A DNA stretch of 64,000 nucleotides from Plecoglossus altivelis (GCA_036571765.1 BROE01000024.1:6652048-6716047), one strand, 5' to 3'; positions 52,901 to 63,117 are shown, numbered from the stretch's first letter. The notes: a model not told the origin generated them from the sequence alone. Translations and numbers: made by a program.

Positions 52901-55900
52901 GCAGAGGTCTTCCGAAAGCCAAGGGCATGCCTTCGCATGGCGGCAGAGGCTCTGAAGCACACCAAACATCTACATTTTATTTATACTAGTGGTATACTGT
53001 ACTCATAAAGCATAGTACACAGTTATTTATATTTCTACCCATTACTTTTGTTTCACTTGCAGCTCTCATATGTTGGTATATGGACAAGTTAAGGTCTTCA
53101 TTATAATACAAAGTTGTTAGAAACATTCTCCAGTCCACACTGATGTGAAGCCTATCCTTCAACAACTGGGATTCAGTGGTTTCCTAGATATCATCATACA
53201 TAGCATCTTACCTTCTGTTCATTCACAGGGACATATGTTGTGCAAGTCACTGCTACTGATGCTGATGACCAAACCTATGGGAACAGTGCCAAGCTGGTGT
53301 ATAGCATTCTGCAAGGACAGCCGTATTTCTCTGTGGATTCTGACAATGGTAAGTAATCCAAAGTTAATGGGCCGGCAAGCACGTCTGTTTCTTTCAGTTC
53401 TGCAAATGTATTATCCCCCACTTCACTCTGCCTTGCAGTGCTGAATATTCTGGGTTTATTCTTCAATTTGAGATGGCTTACTTTTGTTGAAATGGCTTTT
53501 TTTTTGTTGAGGGGATGGATAATTTTCTTTTGTAGAATTTTGGTTTTAGATGGTTTTTGTAAAGCGTAAAATGAATATTCCCCATACAATGATAAAACAC
53601 AAAAATCTACTCGCAAAATCTGATCTGTAAATCAAAACATGAATAAATAGGTTAGGATATATCAATAATGAAATATTTTCTTCTATAAAGGCACTATTCG
53701 GACAGCTTTATCTGGTATGGACAGGGAGATAAAGGAGAACTACCAGGTTGTGATCCAGGCCAAAGACATGGCTGGACAGATGGGTGGACTCTCAGGGACC
53801 ACCACAGTCAGCATCACCCTCTCAGATGTCAACGACAGCCCTCCTCGATTTGCTAACCGTAAGACCTCATTCTGATGTATTTTGTAACGGCTATTAAAGG
53901 CATCTGAAGCACTACAACTTTTATACCCTGTATTCATTTAGTATAATAACTCAATCCGTCTGTAAGGAAGACTTTAGGAATAAGATATATCCTTGAAGTC
54001 CTAAAACAAATGTCAAAACAAATATTGAACATAAATGGTCATAAAGTAATAGCAGTGCACTGAAGCAATAATTCTCTCAAACAATTTAATACACACATGC
54101 TTGGTTTGTCTCCAAAGAGGTGGAGGAATAAACATACTGAATAAACAAAGACTCCATGGCACAACAGCTATGGAAATTTGACACGGAATCTTCTTTTCCA
54201 CTTTTTTTCCTCAGACACATTCCGTCTCACCACCTTGGAGTCGGCTGAGGTTGGAGGAGCTATAGGTCGCATCAAAGCCGAGGATGCCGACATAGACCAG
54301 AATGCAGAGATGGAGTACAGCATTGTTGGTGGAGAAGGACAAGAAATGTTTAGGATTGTCACAGACCAAGCAACACAGGAAGGCATCATCACAGTTGAAA
54401 AGGTAAACCTAGACATTCGCCATCCGGTTGTATTTTCCAAAAGACCCCTCACTTTTTTTCACCGTGAGGCATCCTAAGATTCAACTTTTTTCTGAGAGCT
54501 GTTATTGTCAGAATTAAATTCATTCTGTATCATTATCTCTGTGAAAGTGGCTTAATTATTTTCAATGTCAAGAGCTCCTTATTGCTCCTTGAATTTTCGT
54601 GAAAGAATCTGAAAGACTATTGAAATCCATCTTCAGTTTTCCTCTTCCAAGCCAGGTCAGTCTTTTCAGCTCCTTAGCCAATTATGCAAATAGCTGAACT
54701 TCAATGAACAGAAAGAGATACTGTACTCTATAGGTTCAGACTGAGATTAGAAGGGACACTCTGATAGCATTCCTTTTATGTACAAAGGTGTATGGGATGA
54801 AGTACTTTGACTTGCAAGTTAAGAAATCTAGATACTCTTGGCCCGCAGAGTGAACACAATAATGCAGTGTTGGAAATAGGCAAGGGCTCTCTTTAGCACT
54901 CACACAAAGGTGCTGATGATATGAGGATTATTCTCTTGAAGCTGGCTCATAAGACTGCATACTGTATTATAGATGAAAAGTTTGAAAATTTGAAAATTAT
55001 ATCATGCTATTTCTGAAAAATTCTGCCTCACAGTGTTGCATCTGTTTTGCACAATGTGAAATGAAAGCAATTATTTTTTTATACCAACAACACAGTAATA
55101 CATTATCTTTATTTCCATCTCAAAACATCAGCAACTGGATTACGAGACCAAGAGTATGTATGTGTTCAAAGTGGAGGTAAAGAACACTTATCTAGACTAC
55201 CGGTTCATCCACGGGCTGCGCTTCAAAGACGATGCCACGGTGCGGGTGACAGTAGAGGATGTGGATGAGTCTCCAGTGTTCGACAGGAATCCTTACATTC
55301 TGGACGTGAACGAAGACACAGCAGCAGGCAGCTTTGTAGGGGTGGTGTTTGCCAAAGACCCAGATGCAGACAACAACCAAGTCAAGTGAGTTACTCCAGA
55401 CCAAAAGAGCACAGGTCAGGTTCAGCAACTCCTAATTCTGATAACGCAATTCCGATGGTGATGTGCTCTGCTGAAATGTGCTCAGTACAAATCAACAGTA
55501 ATGCCTTCACTTATGGCACTTCTTGTATTAGTATGTCAGAACGCTCTTACTTGTCATCTTTGCCCATCTAGTTGGTTGCAATTAGGGTGTTATCACCTTA
55601 CAATACTAAGGATAAGGAAGCAATTAAGTGTGATTTAGTTATTTGTTGACTAATTACTGAGAGACATTTCCTTGAGTTGAAGGTTTAGGCAATGATGTGG
55701 TTGCTGTAATTAGAATTGTTCATGAACCAAATCCACTGTTCCAGCACCAATTTGTCATGATAAAGAAACAAATGGAAACAACAGGAAAACTATCTGCTGC
55801 ACAGTCTGTTCACAATTCAAAGTCTCCTCTTATCATGGCTTTTTTGGGTGGAAATGTGTCCGCTTGGCTAAATCTAATCCATCAGTGTAGCCGTGTGTCA

Positions 55901-58900
55901 GTGTGAGGAGGGAAGAAAAGCAAATTATTCATGGTCCCTCCTGGTGATTTCCCAGTGGAAGATGGCAGCCCTGTGAAGTGAATACAGACACTGTTTATTT
56001 CCCAGAATTATGTAAGCCTGGCGAGCAGCAGCACAAAGTCAAAGTGAAAGGAGTCTAATTTGCTCTATCGATTCACACGGCTCTGCTCTGCCATTCCACA
56101 CATATGGCGCCTGTCTGTCTCCAACATGGAGATATGCCATTCTCTGTTTAGGCCGCATGCAGTATTGTGTTTCATATTCAAATGTCAGTGGAATATGTAA
56201 GTTGACAATGATAAATGACAGAGCAGTAAGAAGGACGTGCTATTTCCCGAACATGGCAAAGATGCATGCTTTTAGATCCAATTCTTGAGACATACAAATG
56301 TAATTTCTCCTGTATAGTCTTTCAATGTAATGATATAAAAAACCACTTGAGAAAACAGAGTAGTATGCGAGAGAGCAATGTTTTGAGATTTTAAAATGTG
56401 GTGAAACTGTTGAAATCTATGTCTGTCTTTCAATAAGGCAAATCCTTTCTGTTGCAGGTACTTGATAGACCGCCATACAGATTTGGAGAGGCTCTTCAGC
56501 ATAGATTCTATCAATGGCACCATTACAACACTGAAAGGACTGGATAGAGAAATGTCCAAATGGCATAATATATCTGTGATGGCTACAGAAATCAGTAAGT
56601 TTATTATTATTCTTTTATGAACTGCACTTAACAATAATTGTTGAAATCAGACTTTGGCTGTTTACCAATATTTGTTGACTCCCTGTCCAGATAATCCTCG
56701 TCAGATGACTCGAGTCCCAGTTTTCATCAAGGTCTTGGATGTCAATGACAATGCACCTGAATTTGCCAAATCATTTGACACGTTAATCTGTGAGAATGTC
56801 AAAGCAGGACAGGTAACCTACTTGTTCATGAAATACGATATGATATATTGTACAATACATTATTGTACAACATCAGAAATTAACCAATGGTACCAATATG
56901 TCTGTTGCTTTTCTGTGTACAAGGCTAAATGGAGAAAAAAAATTAACACACACTTGTCAACCTCTGTCACCAGACTATTCAGATGATAAGCGCAGTGGAC
57001 TCCGATGAACCCCTTGTTGGACATAAATTTGCATTCAGTCTAAGCAGCCCTAATCCAAACTTCACAATCGTTGACAAAGACGGTAAGCTACCCACATTAC
57101 ATCGTACTGTAGGTTGTGAAGTTATTTCAATGTGAGTGAACTTATTACAAATGACTTTGGGTTTGCATTAAATCTGTTATCTACCAGAGAGAATACTCAC
57201 TTTGAGACAACACGAGTGTCTTTAATTACTTCCATGATAAAAACATGACTTGATTTGGACAGTGATTGAAATGGGATGTGAGTGTTAATGGGAGTGAGCC
57301 GAAAGTCAAATTTTCTTTGTACAGTAATGCTATTTAGGATGGACCTTTCCTGGAGTTACTAAAATGTTTACTCTGCCTCAGACAACACGGCAGCCATTTT
57401 GACACGCCGGGAAGGATTCCGGCGGCGAGAGACGAGCGAGTACTACCTGCCGGTGGTGATCTCAGACAACCACTACCCCATCCAGAGCAGCACCAGCACT
57501 CTGATCGTCAGCATCTGTGCATGCGACAGCAAAGGCAACAAGCAATCATGCAACTCGGAGGTGCTGCCATTCTCTGACGGCCTCACTACCGGAGCCCTGG
57601 TAGCCATCTTGCTCTGTGTCATCATCCTCTTGAGTGAGTTCTAATCCTGCCAGCAACTGAAAACGAAAACTAAGTTTTTTGTACATTCACTCTCACATGC
57701 AGTTTTGCGTACCTGGCAAATGGATTAATCTGAATTTTGAGGTAGAGATTCTGAGTTTTGTACAGATTTCTGTGTAACAAAATTGGTGAGACCACCAGGT
57801 CCTAAGTCCTAATGAGGTCCTTTGCTGTTCAGAATTGCTTCAGACTATCTACACTGATTTTGTTTTCTTTAACACATGGAAATAGTACGCATCAATAGGA
57901 CATTACTTTACATATCCATTGTTTACATACTCTGTACCCCCCCCGCCCCCGTCCATCCGTCCGTCCGTGCGCCTCAAAATGGTGCAGTGGATGAAAGCTG
58001 CTTTCATTAGTGGATACATCCACTTGACAAAAAGGTCTTTGTGTGTTTGCCTGCTAAAGTAGGTCGAATGCTATTTCCTGACATCTTAAAGCACCACTTC
58101 AGCCCCCTTTGTGAGCTAATGCAGTATGTAAGAGCGCATAGACCAAAACAGCATGGCACATTTTACATTTCCCCAGCAAAAGCAAAATTATGTTAGTACA
58201 TTTTTTCAATGGCACATCCATAAATAATGCTTTCCAACTATCGCTGAACCTCTTGTGACCATGCACAACCTCGCTCCAGTCTGATCATCATTCATCTCAC
58301 TTTGCATGATAATGGCATTCATTTACAGTATAACACAGAGTCATGATACTGACCTAGTGGCAATAATGATACCCCTGAAAGTGTGTGGTTGGCTCTGGGT
58401 GGGGGTTTTCACACAGTGTACAATCCTTAGCACAACATGCAATCTGATCATCCTTTAAAAAGTCCTTGTTTCCTGGTTGCCATCTGCCTATAATCATGCT
58501 AACACACTAATCCAACCCTAACTGATCCGGTGTTGGCAAATTAAGTATTGACATCCTCATCCCCCCTTGCCTGTCCCCTCTCAGTTGTCTGCTGCTGGAG
58601 AAATCTGCTTGCGCAGATTGAGTGTGCTGAAGGTTGAACCCCATGCTTGCCTCTTGAGCGAAATATCATGACATCTGCTCATTATCCAACGCTCTTCTCG
58701 CTTGAACCCCTCTGACAGACTGTCTCATTCACCTCCACTCGCCTCCAACAGGCAGGCACTGAGCTGGAACGGCTCCTCACCGCTCCACTCCTCTCCTCCT
58801 TCTCCTCCACCTCCTTCTCCACCACCTCATTGAAGGAATTCCACGCCTTGCCTTCTCCACAGTAGGGGCCGGTCTGAAAAATAGTCTCCTTCCCACAGAG

Positions 58901-59990
58901 AGAGCTTTGTAATTAACACCTGGGTGGGAGGCAGCCAGAGCACTACAACAGCACCTGCTGAGAAGGACGGGAGGCCAGGGGGATGCCAGTGAGGAGTAGG
59001 GAGGCGGGGTGTTGTAGCCTGTGCCAAACTTGGAGGAGAGGGACGGCTGCTTCTTGTTTCTTAAGTAATACAAGACTCACATGGAAGTGCTCTCTGGTGT
59101 TGAGTTCTACTTGTGATGTGACCTCTGATTAAAACAGCCAATTGTCTTGCTGGGACTAAAGGAGAATAGGCATCATGAGACGTTTAATTATGTGTAAGAG
59201 TATGCAGCAGAACTTTGACACTGTTCTTTCAACCGATATGGCTGTTGCGAAGTGACAGTGCAGTGAATGAGGAAATGGGGAACGGTTTTCTCCTTTGAAT
59301 ATTTTACAACAGGAGGTGGACCCTGAAGGGAAAGCTGAGGAGCTATTTGTAATGGCAAATGTTGCTTTTATTCTTATATGCTCTAGGGATAACAGTTGTT
59401 TCTAAGCACACATCTATGTTGTCTCACAGCAAGCCCCACTCTTCTCTCTACCATTTTCTCTCTCTTTCTCCTTTTCTCTCCTTCTCTTCTCTCTCTTGTA
59501 CGTCTCTGTAGTGATCGTGGTGCTGTTTGCCTCCCTGAGGAGGCAGAGGAAGAAGGAGCCTCTGATCATCTCCAAAGAGGACGTGAGAGACAACGTTGTC
59601 AGCTACAATGATGAAGGTGGTGGAGAGGAGGACACTCAGGCCTTCGACATAGGCACGCTGCGCAACCCAGAGGTGATGGATGCTAACAAGCTGCGCAGGG
59701 ACATCATCCCTGAGATGCTGTTTCCGTTTCGGAGGACATCTCCTATGAAAGATAACACAGATGTGAGAGATTTCATTAACGGTCGGCTCCAGGAAAACGA
59801 CTCCGATCCCACTGCGCCACCTTACGACTCCCTGGCTACCTACGCATATGAAGGGAGCGGATCGCTAGCCGAGTCTCTCAGCTCACTGGAGTCTTCTGCC
59901 ACCGAGGGAGACCAGGAGTATGATTATCTCACCAACTGGGGACCGCCGTTTAAAAAACTGGCCGAAATGTATATAGGGAAGGACTCATAG
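46689..59990 (+). CDS. cdh10: Type II classical cadherin, cadherin-10-like (11 coding exons, complete)
   Basis: Calcium-dependent homophilic cell adhesion receptor of the plasma membrane. Joining eleven exons with GT/AG junctions and compatible phases gives 2,337 nt, 778 residues plus TAG. In order: signal peptide (about 1-20), short propeptide ending in furin site RSKR (45-48), EC1 (about 49-154, Trp50 and Trp52 as in type II cadherins), EC2 (155-263), EC3 (264-378), EC4 (379-484), EC5 (485-600), one membrane span (about 604-626), and a tail with a p120-binding juxtamembrane stretch (about 640-672) and a beta-catenin-binding stretch around APPYDSLATYAYEG (721-734). Human CDH10 is recalled as 788 residues. 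Assignment to cdh10 over cdh6 or cdh9 rests on the N-terminus, the exact length of the exon at 56974-57082, and tail signatures RDIIPE, AESLSSLES and KLAEMY; EC1 alone fits CDH9 equally well. Type II cadherin is near certain; the exact paralogue (including cdh10a versus cdh10b) is about 60 percent. Confidence 0.6.
49543..49874 (-). mobile_element. tRNA-derived SINE, near full length, minus strand
   Basis: Read on the minus strand, the element begins with a tRNA-like head: GTGGCCTAATGGTTAGGGC as A box (around 49,853-49,866) and GGTTCGATTC as B box (49,811-49,820). A body follows with TGAGGTGCCCTTGAGCAAGG and CTGCCCACTGCTCCGGGTG, then a tail with GGTTAAATGCAGAGG and AATATGGGTAACCATACTTG. I recognise this layout and these phrases as a SINE type widespread in teleost genomes; I do not assign a family name. 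It is antisense to the cadherin within an intron. Confidence 0.8.
51158..51241. repeat. (GTAT)21 microsatellite
   Basis: Twenty-one perfect GTAT units in the intron before the EC1 exon, about 480 bp from its acceptor. The repeated His-Thr-Tyr-Ile frame on the minus strand is an artefact. Confidence 0.98.
51724..52018 (+). CDS. cdh10: cdh10-like exon 3: most of EC1 and the EC1-EC2 calcium linker
   Basis: This 295-nt exon starts in phase 0 after CCACAG and ends in phase 1 at GTTG/GTAAGT. It encodes residues 72-170. Visible motifs are the LDRE calcium-binding motif (111-114) and the EC1-EC2 linker DINDNEP (146-152). The usual VPEMS segment that opens EC2 reads VAEMS here, an Ala replacing the common Pro at 164. 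A stop codon lies in frame just past the donor, so the exon cannot simply run on. Confidence 0.97.
53229..53348 (+). CDS. cdh10: cdh10-like exon 4: first part of EC2
   Basis: A 120-nt exon, phase 1 to phase 1, between TTCACAG and ATG/GTAAGT. It encodes residues 170-210 and contains the DAD calcium motif (180-182) and the stretch YSILQGQPYFSV (194-205), strongly characteristic of EC2 in type II cadherins. The size and phases match the usual exon of this family. Confidence 0.97.
53691..53858 (+). CDS. cdh10: cdh10-like exon 5: second part of EC2 and the EC2-EC3 linker
   Basis: A 168-nt exon, phase 1 to phase 1, after TATAAAG and ending AACC/GTAAGA. It encodes residues 210-266, including MDRE (219-222), QAKDMAGQMGGLSGTTT (232-248) and the EC2-EC3 linker. 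The linker reads DVNDSPP (255-261), not the common DVNDNPP. The last nucleotide contributes to a histidine that completes an N-H-T glycosylation sequon with the next exon. Confidence 0.97.
54215..54402 (+). CDS. cdh10: cdh10-like exon 6: EC3, first part
   Basis: A 188-nt exon, phase 1 in and phase 0 out, preceded by a long pyrimidine tract ending CCTCAG and followed by AAG/GTAAAC. It encodes residues 266-328 with the LES opening of EC3 (273-275), the DAD calcium motif (289-291) and TQEGIITVEK (319-328). The length is that usual for this exon in the family. Confidence 0.97.
54403..55131 (+). other. Intron between exons 6 and 7
   Basis: A 729-nt intron of AT-rich sequence without microsatellites. 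I see no coding or RNA feature in it. Confidence 0.9.
55132..55385 (+). CDS. cdh10: cdh10-like exon 7: end of EC3, EC3-EC4 linker and start of EC4
   Basis: A 254-nt exon, phase 0 in and phase 2 out, between AAACATCAG and CAA/GTGAGT. It encodes residues 329-413: LDYE (330-333), the linker EDVDESPVF (370-378) and the EC4 DPDAD motif (404-408). The usual DVDEPP linker is altered to DVDESP. Local GC content is clearly higher than in the flanking introns, as expected for coding sequence here. Confidence 0.97.
55386..56457 (+). other. Intron between exons 7 and 8
   Basis: A 1,072-nt intron. The middle part (about 55,900-56,150) is more GC-balanced than its flanks and free of simple repeats. No exon or RNA gene was recognised. 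Confidence 0.9.
56458..56594 (+). CDS. cdh10: cdh10-like exon 8: middle of EC4
   Basis: A 137-nt exon, phase 2 in and phase 1 out, between GTTGCAG and ATCA/GTAAGT. It encodes residues 413-459 with DRHTDLERLF (417-426), LDREMSKWHN (441-450) and two N-glycosylation sequons, N432-G-T and N450-I-S, both at positions usually glycosylatable in this subfamily. The phrase LDRE-S-WHN resembles human CDH10 as I recall it. Confidence 0.97.
56691..56812 (+). CDS. cdh10: cdh10-like exon 9: end of EC4 and EC4-EC5 linker
   Basis: A 122-nt exon, phase 1 in and phase 0 out, between CTGTCCAG and CAG/GTAACC. It encodes residues 459-499 with the canonical calcium linker DVNDNAPEF (475-483) and the EC5 opening DTLICENVKAGQ (488-499), whose Cys492 is conserved. 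The preceding intron is only 96 nt, the shortest in the gene. Confidence 0.97.
56974..57082 (+). CDS. cdh10: cdh10-like exon 10: EC5, first part
   Basis: A 109-nt exon, phase 0 in and phase 1 out, between GTCACCAG and GACG/GTAAGC. It encodes residues 500-535: ISAVDSDEPL (504-513) and PNPNFTIVD (525-533), with sequon N528-F-T. As recalled, CDH6 and CDH9 have one to two extra residues in the loop before NFT while CDH10 has the length seen here, which favours cdh10. A second AG inside the exon (in TTCAG) was rejected because it would remove conserved residues and break the phase. Confidence 0.95.
57382..57633 (+). CDS. cdh10: cdh10-like exon 11: end of EC5 and most of the membrane span
   Basis: A 252-nt exon, phase 1 to phase 1, between CTGCCTCAG and TTGA/GTGAGT. 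It encodes residues 536-620. EC5 shows YLPVVISDN (557-565), YPIQSSTSTL (567-576) and the cysteine cluster of the membrane-proximal domain (Cys581, Cys583, Cys592). The membrane segment starts at about 604 (TTGALVAILLCVIILL). Reading past the donor adds only Ser-Glu-Phe and then a TAA at 57642-57644. Confidence 0.97.
57634..59511 (+). other. Intron splitting the membrane-span codons
   Basis: A 1,878-nt intron inside the membrane-span coding sequence, with donor TTGA/GTGAGT and acceptor CTCTGTAG. It holds a C-rich run with a (CCGT)n patch (57,937-57,968), a CTCC-rich patch (about 58,775-58,830) and about 80 nt of dense polypyrimidine before the acceptor. If retained, translation stops after three further codons. 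Confidence 0.92.
57937..57968. repeat. C-rich run and short (CCGT)n patch
   Basis: C8-G-C5 followed by GTCCAT and three CCGT units, in the intron that splits the membrane span. Confidence 0.9.
59512..59990 (+). CDS. cdh10: cdh10-like exon 12: end of membrane span and cytoplasmic tail
   Basis: The last coding exon, 479 nt, follows a very pyrimidine-rich tract and CTCTGTAG, and ends with TAG at 59988-59990. It encodes residues 620-778. RRQRKKEP (629-636) is the stop-transfer stretch. The juxtamembrane part NDEGGGEEDTQAFDIGTLRN (652-671) is the p120-catenin binding core. APPYDSLATYAYEG (721-734) with the serine cluster AESLSSLESS (739-748) is the beta-catenin binding region. The chain ends KKLAEMYIGKDS, slightly shorter than the SDKDS-type ends of human CDH6 and CDH10. 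Confidence 0.98.
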
Positions 59991-60286
59991 AGAGAGACTT
60001 GTGTCGAAGAAATCTCACACTTCTCTTGCGTGCATACACAAACTCCCTTCAAGCCATTGATGTGGATGACAAAGTAGATATAAAAACATTCTCATAACTG
60101 TTGACAGCTCTGACAGTTTTACTGTTTTATGGTCCTTATCAGTAAAGATGCCTTTGAACTTTAGGATATTTGTGTGACCAATGGTGTGGACAATGTGTTT
60201 TGTAATTGGGGAGACCGATAGTAGTATTGTATACTATTAATGTTTATCGAGAGGGATAATTAACAAAAAATAGCTTTTTCTGGCAA

Positions 60287-60292
60287 AATAAA
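60287..60292 (+). terminator. Proximal poly(A) signal AATAAA
   Basis: A canonical hexamer about 300 nt after the stop codon, lying in a run of A-rich sequence. It could give a short 3' UTR isoform. The downstream GT-rich element is weak (TGTATGTGTATG). Confidence 0.4.
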
Positions 60293-60549
60293 TTTAAAAC
60301 AATGTATGTGTATGAACTGTTTTTAATGATGGACCATCATTTATTCTATTTGCTATCTTTGTTTGACAAACATTGTTGAATTGTTGAATGGTTGGTGAGG
60401 TAAATTGTCAAACTGTGGATTCATTTCATCATAGTAGGCGTAAAATGTAATGAGGACTGTACATTGTAGGATTTGTCATACACTGAATACACACTGTTTG
60501 GATGCCATGTCATATTGTTTTATATTTATATTTTTATACTTATTTTATT

Positions 60550-60555
60550 AATAAA
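60550..60555 (+). terminator. Distal poly(A) signal AATAAA
   Basis: A canonical hexamer in TTATTAATAAAGTTTC, followed about 40 nt later by a GT-rich stretch (GTGTTAGTGTATGTCTG) that suits cleavage near 60,570-60,580. It is the more convincing end of the cadherin transcript. Confidence 0.6.
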
Positions 60556-60599
60556 GTTTCAAGAGAAAACAAACCCCTAAACGTGTTAGTGTATGTCTG

Positions 60600-63059
60600 C
60601 AACTACATCTTAAATGTGTATTAAGTACTTTTTTGAAACACTTACCACTATGGTTTTACTAAACACATGGCGACAACCTACCCATAACAACAAAGCAGAT
60701 ATATTTACGTAATTCTGGTTGGACGGTCTGATATATTTTACAGGTGAAAGTAAGTATGGGGAGGATGGGCTTTTCCAAGGGTAAGTGGATGTTTTATTTT
60801 TTTCTTGTTTTGGAACACAGCCTTGACCCCCACGCCCCTCCCACCTTTCTACACTTTTGTAATTACCTACATTGCCATCTATGATTTCAGTTCATTACAT
60901 AGGAATTGCTATTCAAGCACAATTACCAACTTTTTAAATACCTATACAAAACATACATGTTTTAAGTTTAGGAACTGCAAATGTTGCATTGTGACTGTAA
61001 TATAAAGGCTTACATTATTATACGATCCAACTCTTCATTTCAATTGAAATACCAGACGGATGTAAATTAGTACTATTCTTGATTTTGGAGATATCAATGA
61101 TTCATTTCTTAACTCCATGGGACCAGCACTGGAAAGCTCTGGGAGTGAAAATCAGAATCTTTTGTGTGAGCCTATCCTCCTCAAACAGGCTTACCCCTCA
61201 TACGGAACACTACAGTATCTGTTCTGCTAAACCATTGCATGCTACCTTATCCCTGAGCCTGACCTATTTCTTATCTACGGAGGGAATACATATGATTATT
61301 AGCAAATGTTGAGCAAACTTAAGAAAAACATATCTTACAAAAGGGAGACATCAAAGATATTTAGGAAATAGGACATTTTTCTAAAGATAAAATCTACAGA
61401 CACAATGTGTCCAACGTAATACAAGCTAGCCTTGAAAAATCTAATTTTCAGTCTGTTTTGTTGGGATAAAAAAATAATATTGTCCATATCATTGATATGT
61501 AATGTGGAATCAGCTTGGGGTAATGGAATGAGGTTTGATCAAGCTGTGACTCCAGAGGATAAGAATAGCATGAGAGCCATGTTCTACAATTAAACTTTCC
61601 TCCGACAGATACCCTGCCCACCTCATAGATACTTTCAGGTGTTCCATTTTTTGGACTGCTAAACCATTTAATAGTGTATTTATAAAGTGTTCACAAGAAT
61701 CATCAATCTTTTAAACACATACATTTTTTAAACATAGGGACCTAGTTAGATGTGTACCTGCAATGTGCTGTTATGCCATGCATCTTGGGGTTGGCATAGA
61801 GTGTAGGCATTGAGTTTCTCATAATTCAAATAAAGGACCAAACCACAATATTAAACATATATTGGTAGACATACTGTGGGTAAAAAGTATTATGCAGCTT
61901 GTACAATGTAATTCAAATGTAGATGCATTCACAATGTGGGTAAAAATGCCTCATAAATATATTGTTAGGTCCTTCTGTTGCTTATGTCTGCAATGTGGGT
62001 TGATCTACTGGGGCTCCACTTTACACTTGATCATTTGCTTTTCTGTACTTAAATTATTTTGGCCCTTTTCTTGTGTTTAATTTTTCACATTTTTATTTAA
62101 TTCTTCCAATGTATGTTTTCCCAGCTTTCTATTCCCTTGAAGCTTTTGCAATAGCAATAACCTCTAAGTTGCATGTTCCAAGCACAATGGATGCATACCT
62201 ATGTGCCAGATGACTGAAATCAAATTCAATCTTGCGAATGCGAACTGTTTCTAAAACGTATCCAAATCAAGGATGGAATTATGAAACAAACCTCCCCCCC
62301 TTGTGCAGCCCAATTTAAAATATGATGATTATTTGAAACAGTACATACTCATTCAGTCTGAGAACTTGATCACAAATCAAGGGAATTTTCAGATATTGTA
62401 TCTAAGTGTTCCGTGCTCTTTGAAAATGTGTACCACTTTGTATAGTGCTAGAATTAAAAACGTTGAAACACCTTTTCTGTTTTCTTTGTACGGATGAAAA
62501 CGTTATGACCTGTACACTCACAAAACATGAAACCAACACTGTCAATGTTGTCTCGAGCCAAACAATCAACTGCGTAAAAAAAATTTTTTTTTAATAAAAT
62601 ACATGCAACACAACATGATAGGTAGTTTTAGTTGTGATGCTCAGAGTCTTGTCAAATAAGTACATTTTTTGATAACTTAATTAATATATTTAAATTGTAA
62701 AAATGTTGGGGCAAAATACCACGTTACAAAAATATGATTTATATGGCATGATCATACAGGACATGGTTCAGATTACCTGATAACCTGATATTAAGATGTT
62801 CAAATACAGCTATCTGTAACTCCAACAAAGATCAGTCCCCACTCTAACCTTTTCTAGGAATGTAAGAGAGAAGAGGACCACATTTTAAAGAAGCCGTGAC
62901 TTCAGGGAGATGTGGTAATCATTTAATCACTGAGTTAATGGCGCATCACGTACTTGTTTCACATGGTGTGTTCACCCAACTGCAATGACCCGTGTGGAGC
63001 GTTGAACTGTGTGAAAGGGCATCTATCCTCAGGGTATCAGCAAGATATCAAAGACAGGA

Positions 63060-63117
<58 letters not shown>

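Larger units (their letters stand above)
59991..60575 (+). other. cdh10: 3' UTR of the cadherin gene
   Basis: About 0.58 kb of AT-rich sequence follows the stop codon. It has no ORF of note and becomes very U-rich (TTATATTTATATTTTTATAC) just before the distal AATAAA. The end is inferred from the poly(A) signal at 60550. Confidence 0.6.

Noticed and set aside
56974..56984. Alternative acceptor at the internal AG of exon 10 (after ACTATTCAG)
   Set aside because: It would delete the conserved Thr-Ile-Gln; the upstream CACCAG acceptor restores the family sequence and phase.
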